From Apostichopus japonicus (lineage: Eukaryota; Echinodermata; Holothuroidea; Aspidochirotida; Stichopodidae), in NCBI RefSeq assembly GCF_037975245.1, contig NC_092565.1:19509999-19573998 (forward strand): a stretch of 64,000 bases of DNA, in the 5' to 3' direction. The notes under the pieces were generated by a model that was not told the origin of the DNA, made no database searches, and saw nothing but the letters and a program-made list of their open reading frames with translations. Of the stretch, positions 11,165 to 24,999 are shown in pieces (position 1 is the first letter of the stretch; every line of letters begins with the position of its first letter). The position numbers and the translations under genes are program-made.

Positions 11165-14100
11165 AATATTAATAATTTTATAAAATTATAACTTTAAATT
11201 TTACTTTTACGCTTTACAACAAGTTAATTAGGTAGTAATTAATAAGTTTCTGGTTTTTATTTCTGGCAACGTCACCACCACTCGATTACCCATACATACC
11301 CCATATAAATTATTTTTAAACTTAAAATCAAACTGAAATAAAGAAAAAAAGCAAATCGGAAATTTGTTATAACTGGAATTAATATATCTGAAGGTATATT
11401 TTACCAACATACAGCACTATTATATGCACTATTATTCATTATTATTATAAGCCATATTATCATAGCCATAATCCATATTATTATTATAAGCCAGCTTAAT
11501 CATATAAAAAAATTCTCCTAAATGTCAGAGAAACCAACATTCGCCACTGCAGGGTCGCCAGGGTGATTACAGGGAAAACTTTGGGTCACCAAGCAAATAC
11601 AGTTTATCTACCGAGGTGTTACACAATATTTTGATACGATCTAAAGTACACTGATATTCCCATTGTACAGTCACACATATATGCTAAGTTAGTTGTAAAG
11701 CATTATTCCAAATAAGACTGCATTTCATCACACAAGACACCTTCTTATATTTTGTTTTGGCACCGAATAAAAGTTAACCGAGCAGTATTTAGTGAATTCG
11801 ATTCGAGTCTATAGTATCTCTTGTTTCTGCGACCCAGACATTTCTCATAACAGCATAATCAACATCTAAAAGAGTGAGTTCAAAGTTTTCAACAAAGTTT
11901 ACATTCAAAGCTTCATTATTTTAAAGGGAAGTTGCTAGATCAAACCTACACAGGCCTATGCATGTTATGGGATTTTAGTATTGAATAGCGACGGAAACTT
12001 TTATCAAAATCATCTCAGTGACCTAAATTGCTACTCTAATGAATGTGCTGGTGAGAAAGTCAACATGACTATTGTCATAATCCCAAGAAATGTCAGAGAA
12101 AGTCAACATACAATTGCGCTAAAGAATGGAATGTTTGCACATTACGTGTTACGCGTTGTTGACAGTGGAATACACGACGATTTGTTGGCTATGACTTTCC
12201 AGTTGGAAAATTAATGATATTTGATTTAAGTGTATAGGAAAGAATGATTCTGACATTGTAATGTTAAGTCCATAAGTGGTTCTGTTCAGGTGTACAGTGC
12301 ATGTGACATTAGTGATATTATTAATAAATCAAAGATATGCACATTCGACTAACAAGTAATCCTTTTAGTTATTCGTGCAATGTCAGTTGGAAATGCATTT
12401 TAGATTTCTTTCTCAATAATAACACATAGTTAACAAACATATCTAGCTTACGGTGTATTTTGGTTATGAAGCCTTTTGAAACAAGTTCACTTAGACACTT
12501 GAGAACCCCGGCTTCCCTCCCCATCCCATGCCAACCCCAATACCCCCAATAGGACCGTATCATGTCAGAAATATCTTGTGCACAGTGGTTTCAGGAATGT
12601 TTTCAGGCAAAACGTTAAAAATAATCAACCATCATTAATATTGAATGTGACAAACATTACACGAATCAAAACAATAAAGTCACATCAGGATAATAATCAT
12701 TAACTTTGTCCTCTCTGTAAGAGGGCAATCTGTATACATTTGGTATGTACAGTGCATGTGTGACGCTCTTTGACTGCGTACAACCCCCCCCCCCCCCGCC
12801 TATCCCCGTACGGTGTTTCTATCCACGAGGTATATGCAGCATCTAACATCCCTACAAAACCGCAGTTACCAGTATTGAAACATATGACGTCATTGCTTTG
12901 ACTACCCGTAAAGTGTTAAAACAGATTTGAAATTAAGTTTCTCAGCTGTGTCTCTATATTTCATGTATTTTGCCCTGTGGTGATAAGTAGCGTTCCTTGA
13001 AAAGTTCGCCTGCCCCCCCCCCCCCTTCATTCTTCCTCTTTCATTGAAAGAAATTTAAAAAGAAAACAAATTGAGGGCGCTACTGTAATATGACTTATAT
13101 GAAGAGTATACATTAAATAATCCATACTTCATAAACGGGGATAATTGTTAAGAAAAGATCGGGAGATGAAAAAGAAACCCCCTCTGTGGCGTACGTATAG
13201 CTCTCAGACAAGCGACCCTTTAAATGTTTATTTATTATCTACTAAGCCGTGCATGATTAACAAGTAGTGAATAATTAATTCAACGGTATTTTCCTGTTTC
13301 GTGAAAAGGAAACCTCATACATTATACGACAGATGTCTAAGAAGTTAAATGATTCCATCCATCACTATACAACATTGTAAAGTAATGTTTGACTAGAAAC
13401 TGCTGCGCGACTTAGCCTACACCTCCTCTAGCAGGACGATCATCCAAGTTGCAATCGGCGCTCCATAGTTTTATACACAGCGCCCCATTCTATTTATACA
13501 CGGTCAATATAACACGGCCGCTCTATTGAATGAATAATGTAGCGGCATGTCGGTCTGGTTTAATTATCACACACACTTTTTTATTTTATTTTCAAGGTTA
13601 TTGCCTGATATATTCTTATCATATTTCCTTCCTCCTCTCTATTTTTTATTATTATTTTTTATTTTGTAGATATATACTGTCTGCTATAGCAATTGACTCT
13701 TCCCCCCCCCCCCCCCCCCCATCATTAATGGACACAAATTGCCTGTCAGCGAGACCGAGAAAAAAACACTTGAAATTCGCACACCTATAGCATTTAACGT
13801 ATACGGGTGACGTTTTTCGGTGCCTTTAGAAGTCGATAGAATAGGTCATCTCAATGAGTTAATGATGAGGTAATATTCATATAAAACGCCGTGCTGCCAA
13901 TAAACAGTTCTTTGATGGTCCTGTTTTGCATGGCTTTTTTCACCATTTCTTTTCTTTTCTTTTCTTTTCCCAGAGCGTAATAGAAGGAACAAATGTGAGC
14001 GTGTGCGGTAGCGAACCCCATCTGTCAGCCGGTATATATATACTAGCTGTCCCGGAGAGCAATCACTTCAGAACTATTAAAAACGTATACAAGCGCCGAT

Positions 14101-15050
14101 CATTAAATTGGAATCAAGAATTTTAATATCCACTCATTTGTGCATGCTTCGACACTTCTAACTGCAGTTGAAATCAATATTCTTGTCAAATTACCAGTGC
14201 CGCATTGACTCGCGGACTTTCCACCTTTACGAGTTAATAGCCCCTTTTTAAAAAAAAATGCGATAACGAATGGGGTGTGAAAACCATGCACACACGCAAG
14301 AGCGCACATCGCGGAACTAAATCACGTAGAAAACTGCCTCTGGGGGCGCTCAGAACTAAATTACTTGCAAATATCGAATTGGTGGTATCCGGGAATAAAT
14401 TTAAACTAGTAGGTAATATTTCCTCAGATATCGTTTGTCAATTCAGGTTCCTTCTCTGTCGGCTCTGTAAGAGCAAAAAAAGATAAAAGATAACGTGTTT
14501 GTAAAGCTGGTATTCTATGGGAAAGCAAAAGAACGCAGCAATTAAAAACGTCAAAAAGTATAATTATGCGATGATGGCTGGATTTGTTTGTACTATTTTT
14601 TTTGTGTTCTTTGGCGTCAAGTTTAAAACTTCCCCTTAGGGTGTTCTCCTGCCTCTGTGCAAGTGTGTGCGATAGCCTGTGCTAGACACATGTTATAGTC
14701 TAGAATAAGCTATCCACGGCATGTTTACAGGCATACGGCTATACAAATGAAACCGTTTTACAGCACGACTTGCTTTGTGAGAAAACGTGCAGAGAAAGTG
14801 AAACGATTGGATTATTTATCAAAATAAAAAGGCACAGAGGCTAGGCAACATTTTTCAATCAGCCGATGACATTAGAGGGCTATACTATGATGTATGCCTT
14901 AATGAGGCATATTTGTCAATTGTTAAAAACAGTTTTGTTGTAACCTTTCGCAATTAAACTTATCGAATTTAGATGCAAAGCATTCGGACGTTAAATGGGA
15001 GCTTGATAATGTGTAATGCCTTATAAAATTGAAAAGGAAATATCGACTAA
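11165..15050. other. Gene-free stretch
   Basis: No supported exon. C-rich tracts occur at about 12783-12797, 13014-13025 and 13701-13720, and a short TTTTC run near 13947-13968. A TATAAAA-like site near 13880 precedes no recognisable coding exon. The open frames at 13530-13790 and 14277-14486 lack splice borders and family resemblance. Confidence 0.4.
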
Positions 15051-15057
15051 GGTAACT

Positions 15058-15216
15058 GTCTAGAAGGTATATAAGGTAACTAAGGTATATCAGGTTTCTA
15101 AGATATATAAGGTATATAAGGTTTAAAAGGTATATAAGGTATATCAGGTATATAAGGTATGGTATAAGGTATATACTGGCAACTAAGGTATATAGGTAAC
15201 TGTCTAAGGTAACTAA
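15058..15216. repeat. AAGGTATAT-type tandem repeat
   Basis: About 160 bp of irregular 9-11 bp units built on AAGGTATAT and AAGGTAACT variants. The units alternate between two types rather than forming a pure array. Confidence 0.8.
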
Positions 15217-15845
15217 TCTATAACTGCTGAATGATCTTATAAGACTGAAAGAGGTGCCGCTGTGGGGAACAAATATCTTTTTTTTAAACTGACAAGAATA
15301 TACGATTTAAAAAAAAAAATCACAAATCATTTTGGAGTAGGCCTTTATAGTGTATAAACTGTTCATTTGTATATGAGATATGCCTATTTGTATCGCTTGT
15401 TTGGAAGGCATATATAAAACGTGTCGAAATAGCTCTAGTACCATCAAACGAGACCGCTGCATGTTTGTCCTTCCCTTTCAAGGCATTTTTATTAATCTCT
15501 CCCACTTATGAACGGAAGTTGTAAGTTATTACTATATGCAAGCAAATTTGATCACCCAAATGGATAAATACACGAGGTTATTTCATCACACACAAACCTA
15601 TATGGATACGCTATGATGCCGTCAAATTGTTAAGATCTTTTTTTTTTCTGCAATTTTGCTGCAAATCATCATTTTGCTGTTGGAATATGTTGAATTGGTG
15701 AAATATATTAAGTATTCTATATAGGTTTGCTGCAAATTTTGGAATTAATCAATTTGAAAAAAAGATGTTGAATTCATGACTAATTAGATTTAAAATTAAA
15801 ATAAAATAAAACTGTTAGCAAACTGCTTATCCACTAGGAGAATGG

Positions 15846-15896
15846 GTAAAAGTAAGTTGGCCTGACATTTCGATCCTAGCAGGATCTTCTTCAGAG
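15846..15896 (-). mobile_element. Hammerhead-like/Penelope-type repeat motif, copy 2
   Basis: Nearly identical to 11109-11160 over about 50 bp. On the minus strand it reads CTGAAGA (15894-15888), one extra A, stem GATCC (15886-15882), loop TGCTA, stem GGATC (15876-15872), then GAAA. CUGANGA and GAAA are the invariant hammerhead core elements, with position 7 free to vary. The extra A between the core and stem II departs from the active consensus. Stems I and III cannot be confirmed by eye. No Penelope reverse transcriptase or GIY-YIG domain is recognised nearby. Confidence 0.5.
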
Positions 15897-15899
15897 GGT

Positions 15900-18800
15900 C
15901 AATAACAAGTAACAGTAACAGAAGGCACAAATACACGCACAGAATACAGACAGGTTAATGAGCATGGTGAACACAAAGAGATAGATGTAAGGGTATTAGT
16001 AGACAAGGGATGGAGAGAAGAAAGAAAGAAAATGGTGAAAATGAAATGAAAAACTGAACCACAAGAATACAAATACAAGAACAAATACAGAGTAGATAAG
16101 GAGGATCACCCAAAGGGATAATTATATTTAAGGTATTTGTCATTTTGTTACAAATTATAAACGTATTAAATAAACATTTAATCGTTTTGTTGAAAATTGC
16201 TAGCATCTCTTCACAGAAACATCTTAACATTTTTAACCGCACCTTAAAGGAAGCACAGATTAATGTAACGATCAATAACATATCAAAATTAATTTTGTGC
16301 CTAATTATAAAGTCATTCATTTACGGCAGAAAGTCGGGTAGCAGTCTTTAAAATGATCCACACATACGTATTTACACTCAGGTGATAATGTAATTTTTCA
16401 TGTACCCTCCCCACCCTCCCTACCCCCCCGCCCATTCACACGCCCAATGCAAAAGTAAAATACCCTGATGAATAGCGTTATGCCTTTTAATAGCACAAAT
16501 TACTTCCGCCCGGATTTTTATATGCAAAGTTGGTCTAGACTTGACTCGGTTAATCGATTGTAAGTGTCCTAAGTCTTTCAGTGCATTTTTTTTCTTTAAA
16601 TAAGAATGGGTGGAATTTCTCCCATATCACATGGCCCCTGTCTGTAAGTTCGTTGTCTCCACATTGTAAGTATATGACCTTACTTACTACACGAAAAGCT
16701 GTCATGCAGATTAATAAAGATAATTTGTAAGACATGAAGACCGAACATATTAGCTGAGGCAACTTACGCAACGCGTACTGAGTATTACCGGTGTCACGTG
16801 ATACTTGCGCATGCACCAGACGTTGCTTAAAGCTGGATAATATACTTTCCCGTATTTACGGGTCAATCATAATTGTACTTTCTAGGATACGGCTATAAAT
16901 TTGAAGAAATATATGCAACTTTTTTTTTTTCTTTTTTGGGTAAATACACCAAAAGCCTTGTTTTCTCTGAAGCTTTATTACCAATTAAAAAGTGAAAAGA
17001 TTTCTCAAGAAATAAGATACTTGGAATGAATAATTCAAATCCCTTCTCTGTGACTGACTGTAAAAGAGTTTCTCAAGAATATATCTAAATTTATATTCCG
17101 ACATAATACGATCTTGTATAGACATTTCTAAAGATAAAAATTAAAGCCTGACTAAAGATATACATATCTTGATATCGTGAAAGTCATTACTAAAAGTTTC
17201 AGGCTTATGCATCTAATATGTCTCCATGAGAATTTTTTTTATATATATATTTTTTTATTGGTATTATCGTTTTCCTCCTCAACAAACCCCTTTACCTACC
17301 GTCTTGAACCATAAACCAAATCCGGACACACAAAAGAAAAGAGAAAAAAAAAAAGAAGTCAGACATAGTAATAAACGTACTTTATTTGCATATATTTCGA
17401 GTGTTGTCCCTAAACACTCTGAATGGATTTTCGGCTGATTTAGCACGTCTAAATTGACAGCAATTTGGCGTTCAAGTGTTTTGCCCTGGAGCGTTAATGG
17501 GGGGTCTCATGAATATAAATGGAGAACGGATTTAGCGTTCAATGATTCTGCCGAAAAAAAAGGATTTCAGATCTATAAAGATAAATACTGTAGGATTTCT
17601 GGCTATCAGTGCCACGTTCTAGTAATTGATACTGGTTGTTATTTTAGCGTTAAAAAGAAGGACATTTTTTTTTATATAACGCGCGAGTTCCTTTGATGAT
17701 GAAGTTGAGGGCGCTCATTCACTCTGTATTTATTAAGGACATTCTGTTATACATACTGTATACGACGCGGCAGACGTTAAAGTTTCAATATCGTTTGGCT
17801 ATAAAATATAAAAATTTTGGAATTACTCTTTCTTACTTTGCCGTCAGAGGATAAACCGAGATAGCCTAAATATATTTACTCTTTTATAAATGAAAGTATA
17901 TGTGAAGGCCTAGTATACGGATTTTGTTATGAATATTATTACTGGAGAGGGGGCTTGGCAAAGGTTAGTCTTGGCCAAGTCGTTTGTAATACTCTTTTTC
18001 TCGCGTGCAACTGCACATGCCTCAGAGTCCGTCGCCTACCACGAATGTGCTTGCCCACTGTATTTTACATGCCCGAGGATCTGTCCGATACAAACCTAGT
18101 ATCACTCGAAAGCGTTGCCGAGGGCATTCTCTGTGCAGTACAGCAAATAGATACGGGAAAATAGCTTTGTGGTAAGAAAGGTACACTAGGCTGTTCATAC
18201 TAGGGTCTTAACAAGACTAGTTTGCCTATTTTCTGTATGTCTTATTTAATTTTTTTATTTTTGCAACTATTATTGTTATTATTTTCCTTAAATATGGAAC
18301 TTGCTCGAACTCATATTAAGTGTATGAGAACATATACATATATATATATACATATATATATATACATAAAAACATCGTATGTCCAGAGGTGAAACCGGTA
18401 AGGAAGGTCGTAATTCCACTGTAGGCGTTTGTCACCTTTATCGAACAATACTAGATCTGTTTTTGGTGACATATTTGCCTTACTCTACAGAGATCAAACA
18501 TGATTCTAATCAACCCGAAATCATTTGTGATTCCTAAAGCCGGATCTCGAAAGATATAGATAACAATACACTGATTATGCCACCTCCTAATCCACTTCCT
18601 TCACCCGTCGAGAGGCCCAACCTCCCTCATGTTGCCCTTCCCGGGTCTCCCTAACCCGTCTCCGTCTCTCCTGCCCAACTCCTGCTCTCCCCTATCCTCC
18701 CCGTTCCCCCCCTCCCGTTTCCCTCCCCCGTGCCCCCGTTTCTCAGTCCCTCCCCGATTCCCACACCCTCCCGTCATTATATTGACGTTCATTCTCCCTA

Positions 18801-21800
18801 TGATCTAACTTATGTAACAACAGTATACATAAGGTGCAGAAACATTGACGCATTCTCTTTTGCTGTTGCCGTCTCGAATTTGTTATAAGCTTGTTGAGAT
18901 GATTAAAGATAATAATATGCCCAGCAATTAGACCATGTAATTGCACATATACGTTTGATATATCGGTTAAACTATGGAACGTACATACATAGGTACAGAC
19001 ATCATAAACAAAACTCTTGTCTACCGAGTTTCCACAGATTAATTTCAAAGAAAAAAAATTGCAACACGGGGAGCTTCCACGTAGAAACCCCCGGCCGGTG
19101 AGCAAACACAGGCTGTTCGAGTTAAAAACTACCCTCTCGACAAGTCGCGTTCACTGAAATTCTTGAGAAAATATTTCTGAGTTCATTAAATAGGAAATAA
19201 AAAATAGTAAAAAATATAGTAAAAAATTATATCAAGAATAATATTTAGATATTGCAGTTTAAAAGATCACCCGATATCGAGATGGGATCGTCGCTGTAGG
19301 AGGTTAAACATTCTCTCTACTTTAGAAGTGCAAGATATTTAAATCTTTTTACTTCTCCGCAGGTGGAAGAGTCATTCCTGAGGTTCCATATTCTCTCGAT
19401 AAAGGACCCCGCATTCTCCGGGTAATCACTTCAGCGAAATTTTTAACGAATGTATGTTACCGACCCCTGCAGTTTCAAAGCATTACCATGATACCCTTAT
19501 CAAAACAGTCAATCTTTAAGGATGCATTATTGGGAGAGAAAGAATTTATCTAGGAAGACAGTCCCAAATGAGGTCCTGCCGGGACAAGGCAAAAGATGTG
19601 AAACAGTTTCGACCGTCTTTACCGGCAGGAGGACTGGGCGACAGGCTGCTTGCTCTGGCAGGAGTCCAATGGCTCTAACCCTACGAGCTTGTTCTTTCGA
19701 ACGTTTTTAATCCTTTCCCCCTCTCTGACAACTTAATTGCTCCCTGATGAGCAGAATTTTGTCCTGTCTGGTTCGAGTTTATCTGTGTTTTTGATTGACA
19801 GATATCGATGAATAGAATGACGGAATTATCCCCCAAAAAACGTTAACATCCCTCGATCGTTCATTGTCAAGGGCAAGCAAGATGATCTTCACTACCTTCT
19901 TTTTCTCTATTTTTTCCCCTTTCTTCTTTCCAATTGTATTTTTAACAGACTTTGTCGACCCATCTATATCTTTAAAACCATACATGAATTGTCGAGGACA
20001 AACTGAAAAAATTATGGTTTTCATGATTTCAACGTTTGTTTGGTAAGATTTGTAAACTTTTGTGAACTCTGTAGTCATTTACTCATGAATATCCTAACAG
20101 AACTACAGAGAAAAGCTACGAGCGGTTGCTAGGATACACTGATCATCATATTCATAAAAAGAAAGAAACTCAAACATCATTATTGTTCTCAATGATAGAG
20201 GTTGAAATATCACGAACAACAACTTTCCCAAAACAGCTAAGGGGAAATCTCATTCAATTTGGGAAGTATCACAGATTTTATGATCCTTCACACAAACGGC
20301 TGAAGATTTGGATCAAGTCTAAATATGACATCATCGAGCCATATGTGATTCCATTTTTTTTTTTTAATTTTCTATTTATTACAATGTTTATTTTCTGTAA
20401 CGAAGATGAGTTTTGCAAATGCTGAATATAATATATTGGATATCTTAACATGAACGTGATTGTATTAGTGTCAGTATAATCTCTGTTAACATTCTACCTG
20501 GAACATCTGAAAAGAAAAGCCACGAGAAAGTAATGGCTTTCAGATCATAGTGGCACTGTGATATCAGAGAATTACAACGTGACAGCCCAAAGTAGGATAT
20601 CTCCGAAACAAAGCAACATTTTGCTTACCTGTTTGGGAGAGTTCTTCACAGAGATCTCAGTCATATAAAATAAAGATGATGATTGGGTTTGTGTCCTTCT
20701 TTAGTTAAAGATAGTACACTTTAATTTGATAGTCTGTGCCGACTTAATAAAGCTTTTTTCTTGTCCAAATTAAGATCGTTACACACACCCCTCCTAAAAA
20801 AAGACATAAAAAATGACATACAGTCAAACAGCAAAGCAATGTAAACAGTGACTGTCTTCTATTGAAGCTTTGAAGAATTGGACCTTCGTATAATGAAAAT
20901 CTATCACTGTTTTTTTTTGTAAATAACTATATTTATGTCAATGCATGAAAGAATGAAACCAGTCCCCAACTATTGTTTTGAACATATCGGTGGTAACTAT
21001 CTAGAATCTAGAAACAAAACCCCACCATTGACGCATTTTGGTTGCAGTGATATGCAGTTGTTCACATCTTCCTCGTCTCCGTTTTGGGGGTGGGGGTGGG
21101 AGGGGGTATTCGCCTAATCTTAGTTCTTGTTTTGTACGGAAAACTAATGCGGCAATACCCAAAAAAATATAAACCACGAATATACATACAAGACAAAGTT
21201 GTTAAAACGACAACAACAATTTTAAAACGACAAACCAAAATTTCAAATGAAAAACAAAATATTGAAAGAAATAACAAAATTATTTAAATAAAAAACAAAA
21301 CTCTCGTTTTCTAAAGCTAGAATTGCCTGAATTTCAGCATAGAATAACCCCATGCTGATATATTGCCGAATAAGGCGGTCTCGATCCATACCGAGACTTT
21401 TAGAACGCAAATCGAAAGTCTGCTTACAATTTCACAGCCAGATCCCAATGTTTGTGAATGTGTGACTACATTAGTTATATTTTTATACATTTTATTTTCG
21501 ATTTAAACTTTTGTTGTTGGTTTTAAAATATTTGTTTCTCGGGTTTTAAACTATTTGTTTTTCGTGTTAATTTTTTTTTTTGATTTTTTTTTTAAATGTT
21601 GTCTTCTATATAAATCCGTGGCTTATATATTTATATATATTTTTGGGGGAATGGCCGCATTAGTCTTCGGTAGTTTTGCCTTAACATTTTTCACATGAAC
21701 AAATTTATATTTGCCCCCTGCGGTAAAATTTCTTCGAGAAAAGAACGGTTCATGTATGTCCCACGATCTAAATGGTGCAATTTTTTTTAGATCAAATTGT

Positions 21801-24240
21801 TTTTAAAGGAGAATGATAACATCTTCTTGTGGTTTTAAATGGATCGCTTGCAAGCTGTGTAGGACTGAAGTATTCTACGTGTTTTCTTCAAGTTGCCTTT
21901 GGGGTAACTTTGTCAAGGTTCGGTGAGAGTGATAGAATACGGAATTGTATATTAATGAACAATTAAAACCCCATTCGTGTTACCACTGAACGATAATGAT
22001 TCTTATCTTATCATCCAATTTCATTTTTTTTTCTTCTTAATTTTGAAAAATGCTTCTTAAAAGTTGTAGAAAACTTGTTCGAATTGGGCGTTTGACCACG
22101 ACTTCGTCTTTGTTCGACGTCAGAAGAAAGTAGATACGAAAGCTGACAAAAGTGTAAAACTAGGACAAAGGTTATAAAGCAGACCTAACTGGGCTTCCTT
22201 GTACTGTCAAAAAAGGGAGAGAACAATAGAAAACGAGAAATTTTTTCTTTTTAAGTTTTTTTTGTGGTTCTTAACGATGTTTATAGTCAGCACATGTGCC
22301 TTAAACATAAAATTGAAAAGATTCTTCTTCTTCTACTTTATAACTTCATTTTCTCCTGTTTGCTTCCCGAGTAACAATTACATGTTTTGTATGTGTCCAT
22401 TTTGTATTAGAGAAGGGGTGTGGATATCGGGTTGATTTTTGCATTTTCATATATGATCACCAAATACTAAATCTTTTTAAGGAATAATCTGTTTATACCC
22501 CTACCACCCCCACCCCCCGCCCAAAAAAGACAAACATTTACGATGCCAATGACACATGAAGTTTAATTCTTCCTCTCAATGCTTTACAACTCACTTATCA
22601 CAGCGATTCACCAAGTCGGTGAACTTTGACCTTACTAGTTGAGTGCTCGTCATATTAGCACCTGACCCAGTGCCTAACGAGCGCCCTATCGCGCAAAAGT
22701 ACACCGAGTATTGAGTTAATGAGTTGCTCCTTTTAATAACAGTCATAAAAAATGTTATTTGGATAACTGGCAAAGGTTTTTGTCACAAGTGATTAACTTA
22801 TGAGTATGCATAATATAAGTACCGACACAAAAATAGGCTTGCATAAGCATGTCACTGCATGGGGAAGGAATTTAAGCAATGCCAAGGCGGGAAAACTGAG
22901 ACAGTAGCAGACGACACAACAATAGTACGACTGGTCTATGGGACGCCAAAATAAAGCTGTTGCCAATTGTTTTTAATGTAACTGTTAGATATCCTGTTGC
23001 CAAATTCAATAGAGAAAATAGAGATTATGATGTCTTAACACAGTCAGTGGTATCTATTGGCATTTTAAAACAACAAAGGCATCTTTTCATACGTAAAGAA
23101 AACTCGAAGACATGTGAAGCTTTGGAGAGGAGAGGTGGGAGGGGGGGTGGGGAGAGGGTGGGGGAGAGGGTAACCGGAGGAGTGGCATGTTTATTTTCTT
23201 CCAGCTTCACGTTATGTCACTGTAAGGACTTAATGTTAAGGTCATGAACTTACTACATAATTAATGATATAAAAGCAAAACAAGGAAATAGCTGCATAGG
23301 TTGTCCAGTAATATTCTTCTGAAAGATTATTTCATCAAACCTAAATATGGGTTATGTTTTGTTCAGCAATTCTGTTATTCAAGCGCCAAAGAAATATGAC
23401 GCCACGTACAGTCAACGTTCATTATGCAATAGTAAGAACAATGGCGGAAAACATCTCAAACATTTACGCCGTTCAGCCTGTGTACCTACAGTATGTACTG
23501 GCGCATAATATGGTCGGGGTAGGGGGGGGAGGGGTTGGTTGGTAAGGGTCGAATATAATGAATAGGTACTTGGTAATGTAATTACACAGATAAGGATCCC
23601 CCTGCGCAAGTCTACGTGGACGTATATACGTTAACGTTGAATTGTCTGACTGTTAGTATCATACTGAAACGTTACAGGAAAAATTAGGTATCAAATAATA
23701 TGTTCACTGTGGTGTAGCGACGGGGGGGGGGGGGTGGGGGTGGGTGGGAGGGAGATGGGGTGATGGCGGCCGGGGCTATCCTTCCCAATAAAAACATTTT
23801 CGAGAAATGTTGATATAAAACAGGTACTGCGCCGCCCCCTAGAAATCACCCCCCCCCCCTAAATAAATGTATATCTACATCCTGGTCCAATCAACGTTCA
23901 GCAACATCACATTAGGGACGATGAAAATGGAATATGTTCCCACGCATGACTTGTGAAAATTACGCATCCTTCTAATTTATTAAGTTTACGAATTGGCAAA
24001 TCTGCAGGGATGTGTCTTTGCGCTTTTATGCGTTTTTATGTGTATGTGTGTGCGTGTTTGTGTGGACAGTTCCCTGGTGTGGGCAAATGTCAATTTCAAC
24101 ATCGTGTTATACAATACTAGGCCTATACCAACGTTGCTTGAATGATGAATGACGAAATAAGTAAAAAAAAAAGAGAAAGCCCAAGAACAAAAGAGATGAA
24201 ACAGACCGTATTCATAATTTGTATATTATTTGAAAATTTG
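15900..24240. other. Gene-free stretch
   Basis: No exon is supported. Present are a short CATATATA/TA repeat at 18329-18366 and a C-rich pyrimidine tract at about 18600-18770. G-rich tracts lie at 21087-21106, 23136-23172 and 23721-23755. The open frame at 17955-18164 and the island at 19540-19700 have balanced composition but match no family I know and lack clear splice signals. Confidence 0.4.
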
Positions 24241-24251
24241 ATTTAATTTGA

Positions 24252-24315
24252 GAAAACCGTCCACCATTAATTCGAATTTAACAGAAAACCGTCCACCATT
24301 AATTCGAATTTAACA
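24252..24315. repeat. Exact 32-bp tandem duplication
   Basis: Two adjacent identical 32-bp units beginning GAAAACCGTCCACC (24252-24283 and 24284-24315). The lack of divergence suggests a recent duplication or an assembly-level copy. Confidence 0.9.
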
Positions 24316-24644
24316 GAAGACAAGAGAAATTGTAGATAATACACCTTACATGAAATTCTTACTGCTTGTCTTTCATGTCGGGTTATTTGTCACGATATAT
24401 CTCTTTTTCATGACTGTGGTTCATACAGGTCCATATAAAACCGTTTAACCTTTGGTTGCGATGCCCACTGGTGCCCCGAAGGAGGTTAAATTTATTATAA
24501 TCTGATCCCCTTATCGAGGAATACATATAAGGACACCCCATCGAGTTACATAATACTTCAAAGAATCTGTGTCACTTGGGCCAACTTTTTTTCTTTAACC
24601 CCATTTATGTAGCAAAATACACGTATACACGTATACACACATAT

Positions 24645-24995
<351 letters not shown>

Positions 24996-24999
24996 AAAC

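Noticed and set aside
19522..19710. GC-balanced plus frame of 62 codons
   Set aside because: Composition is suggestive, but there is no domain, conserved motif or splice border.
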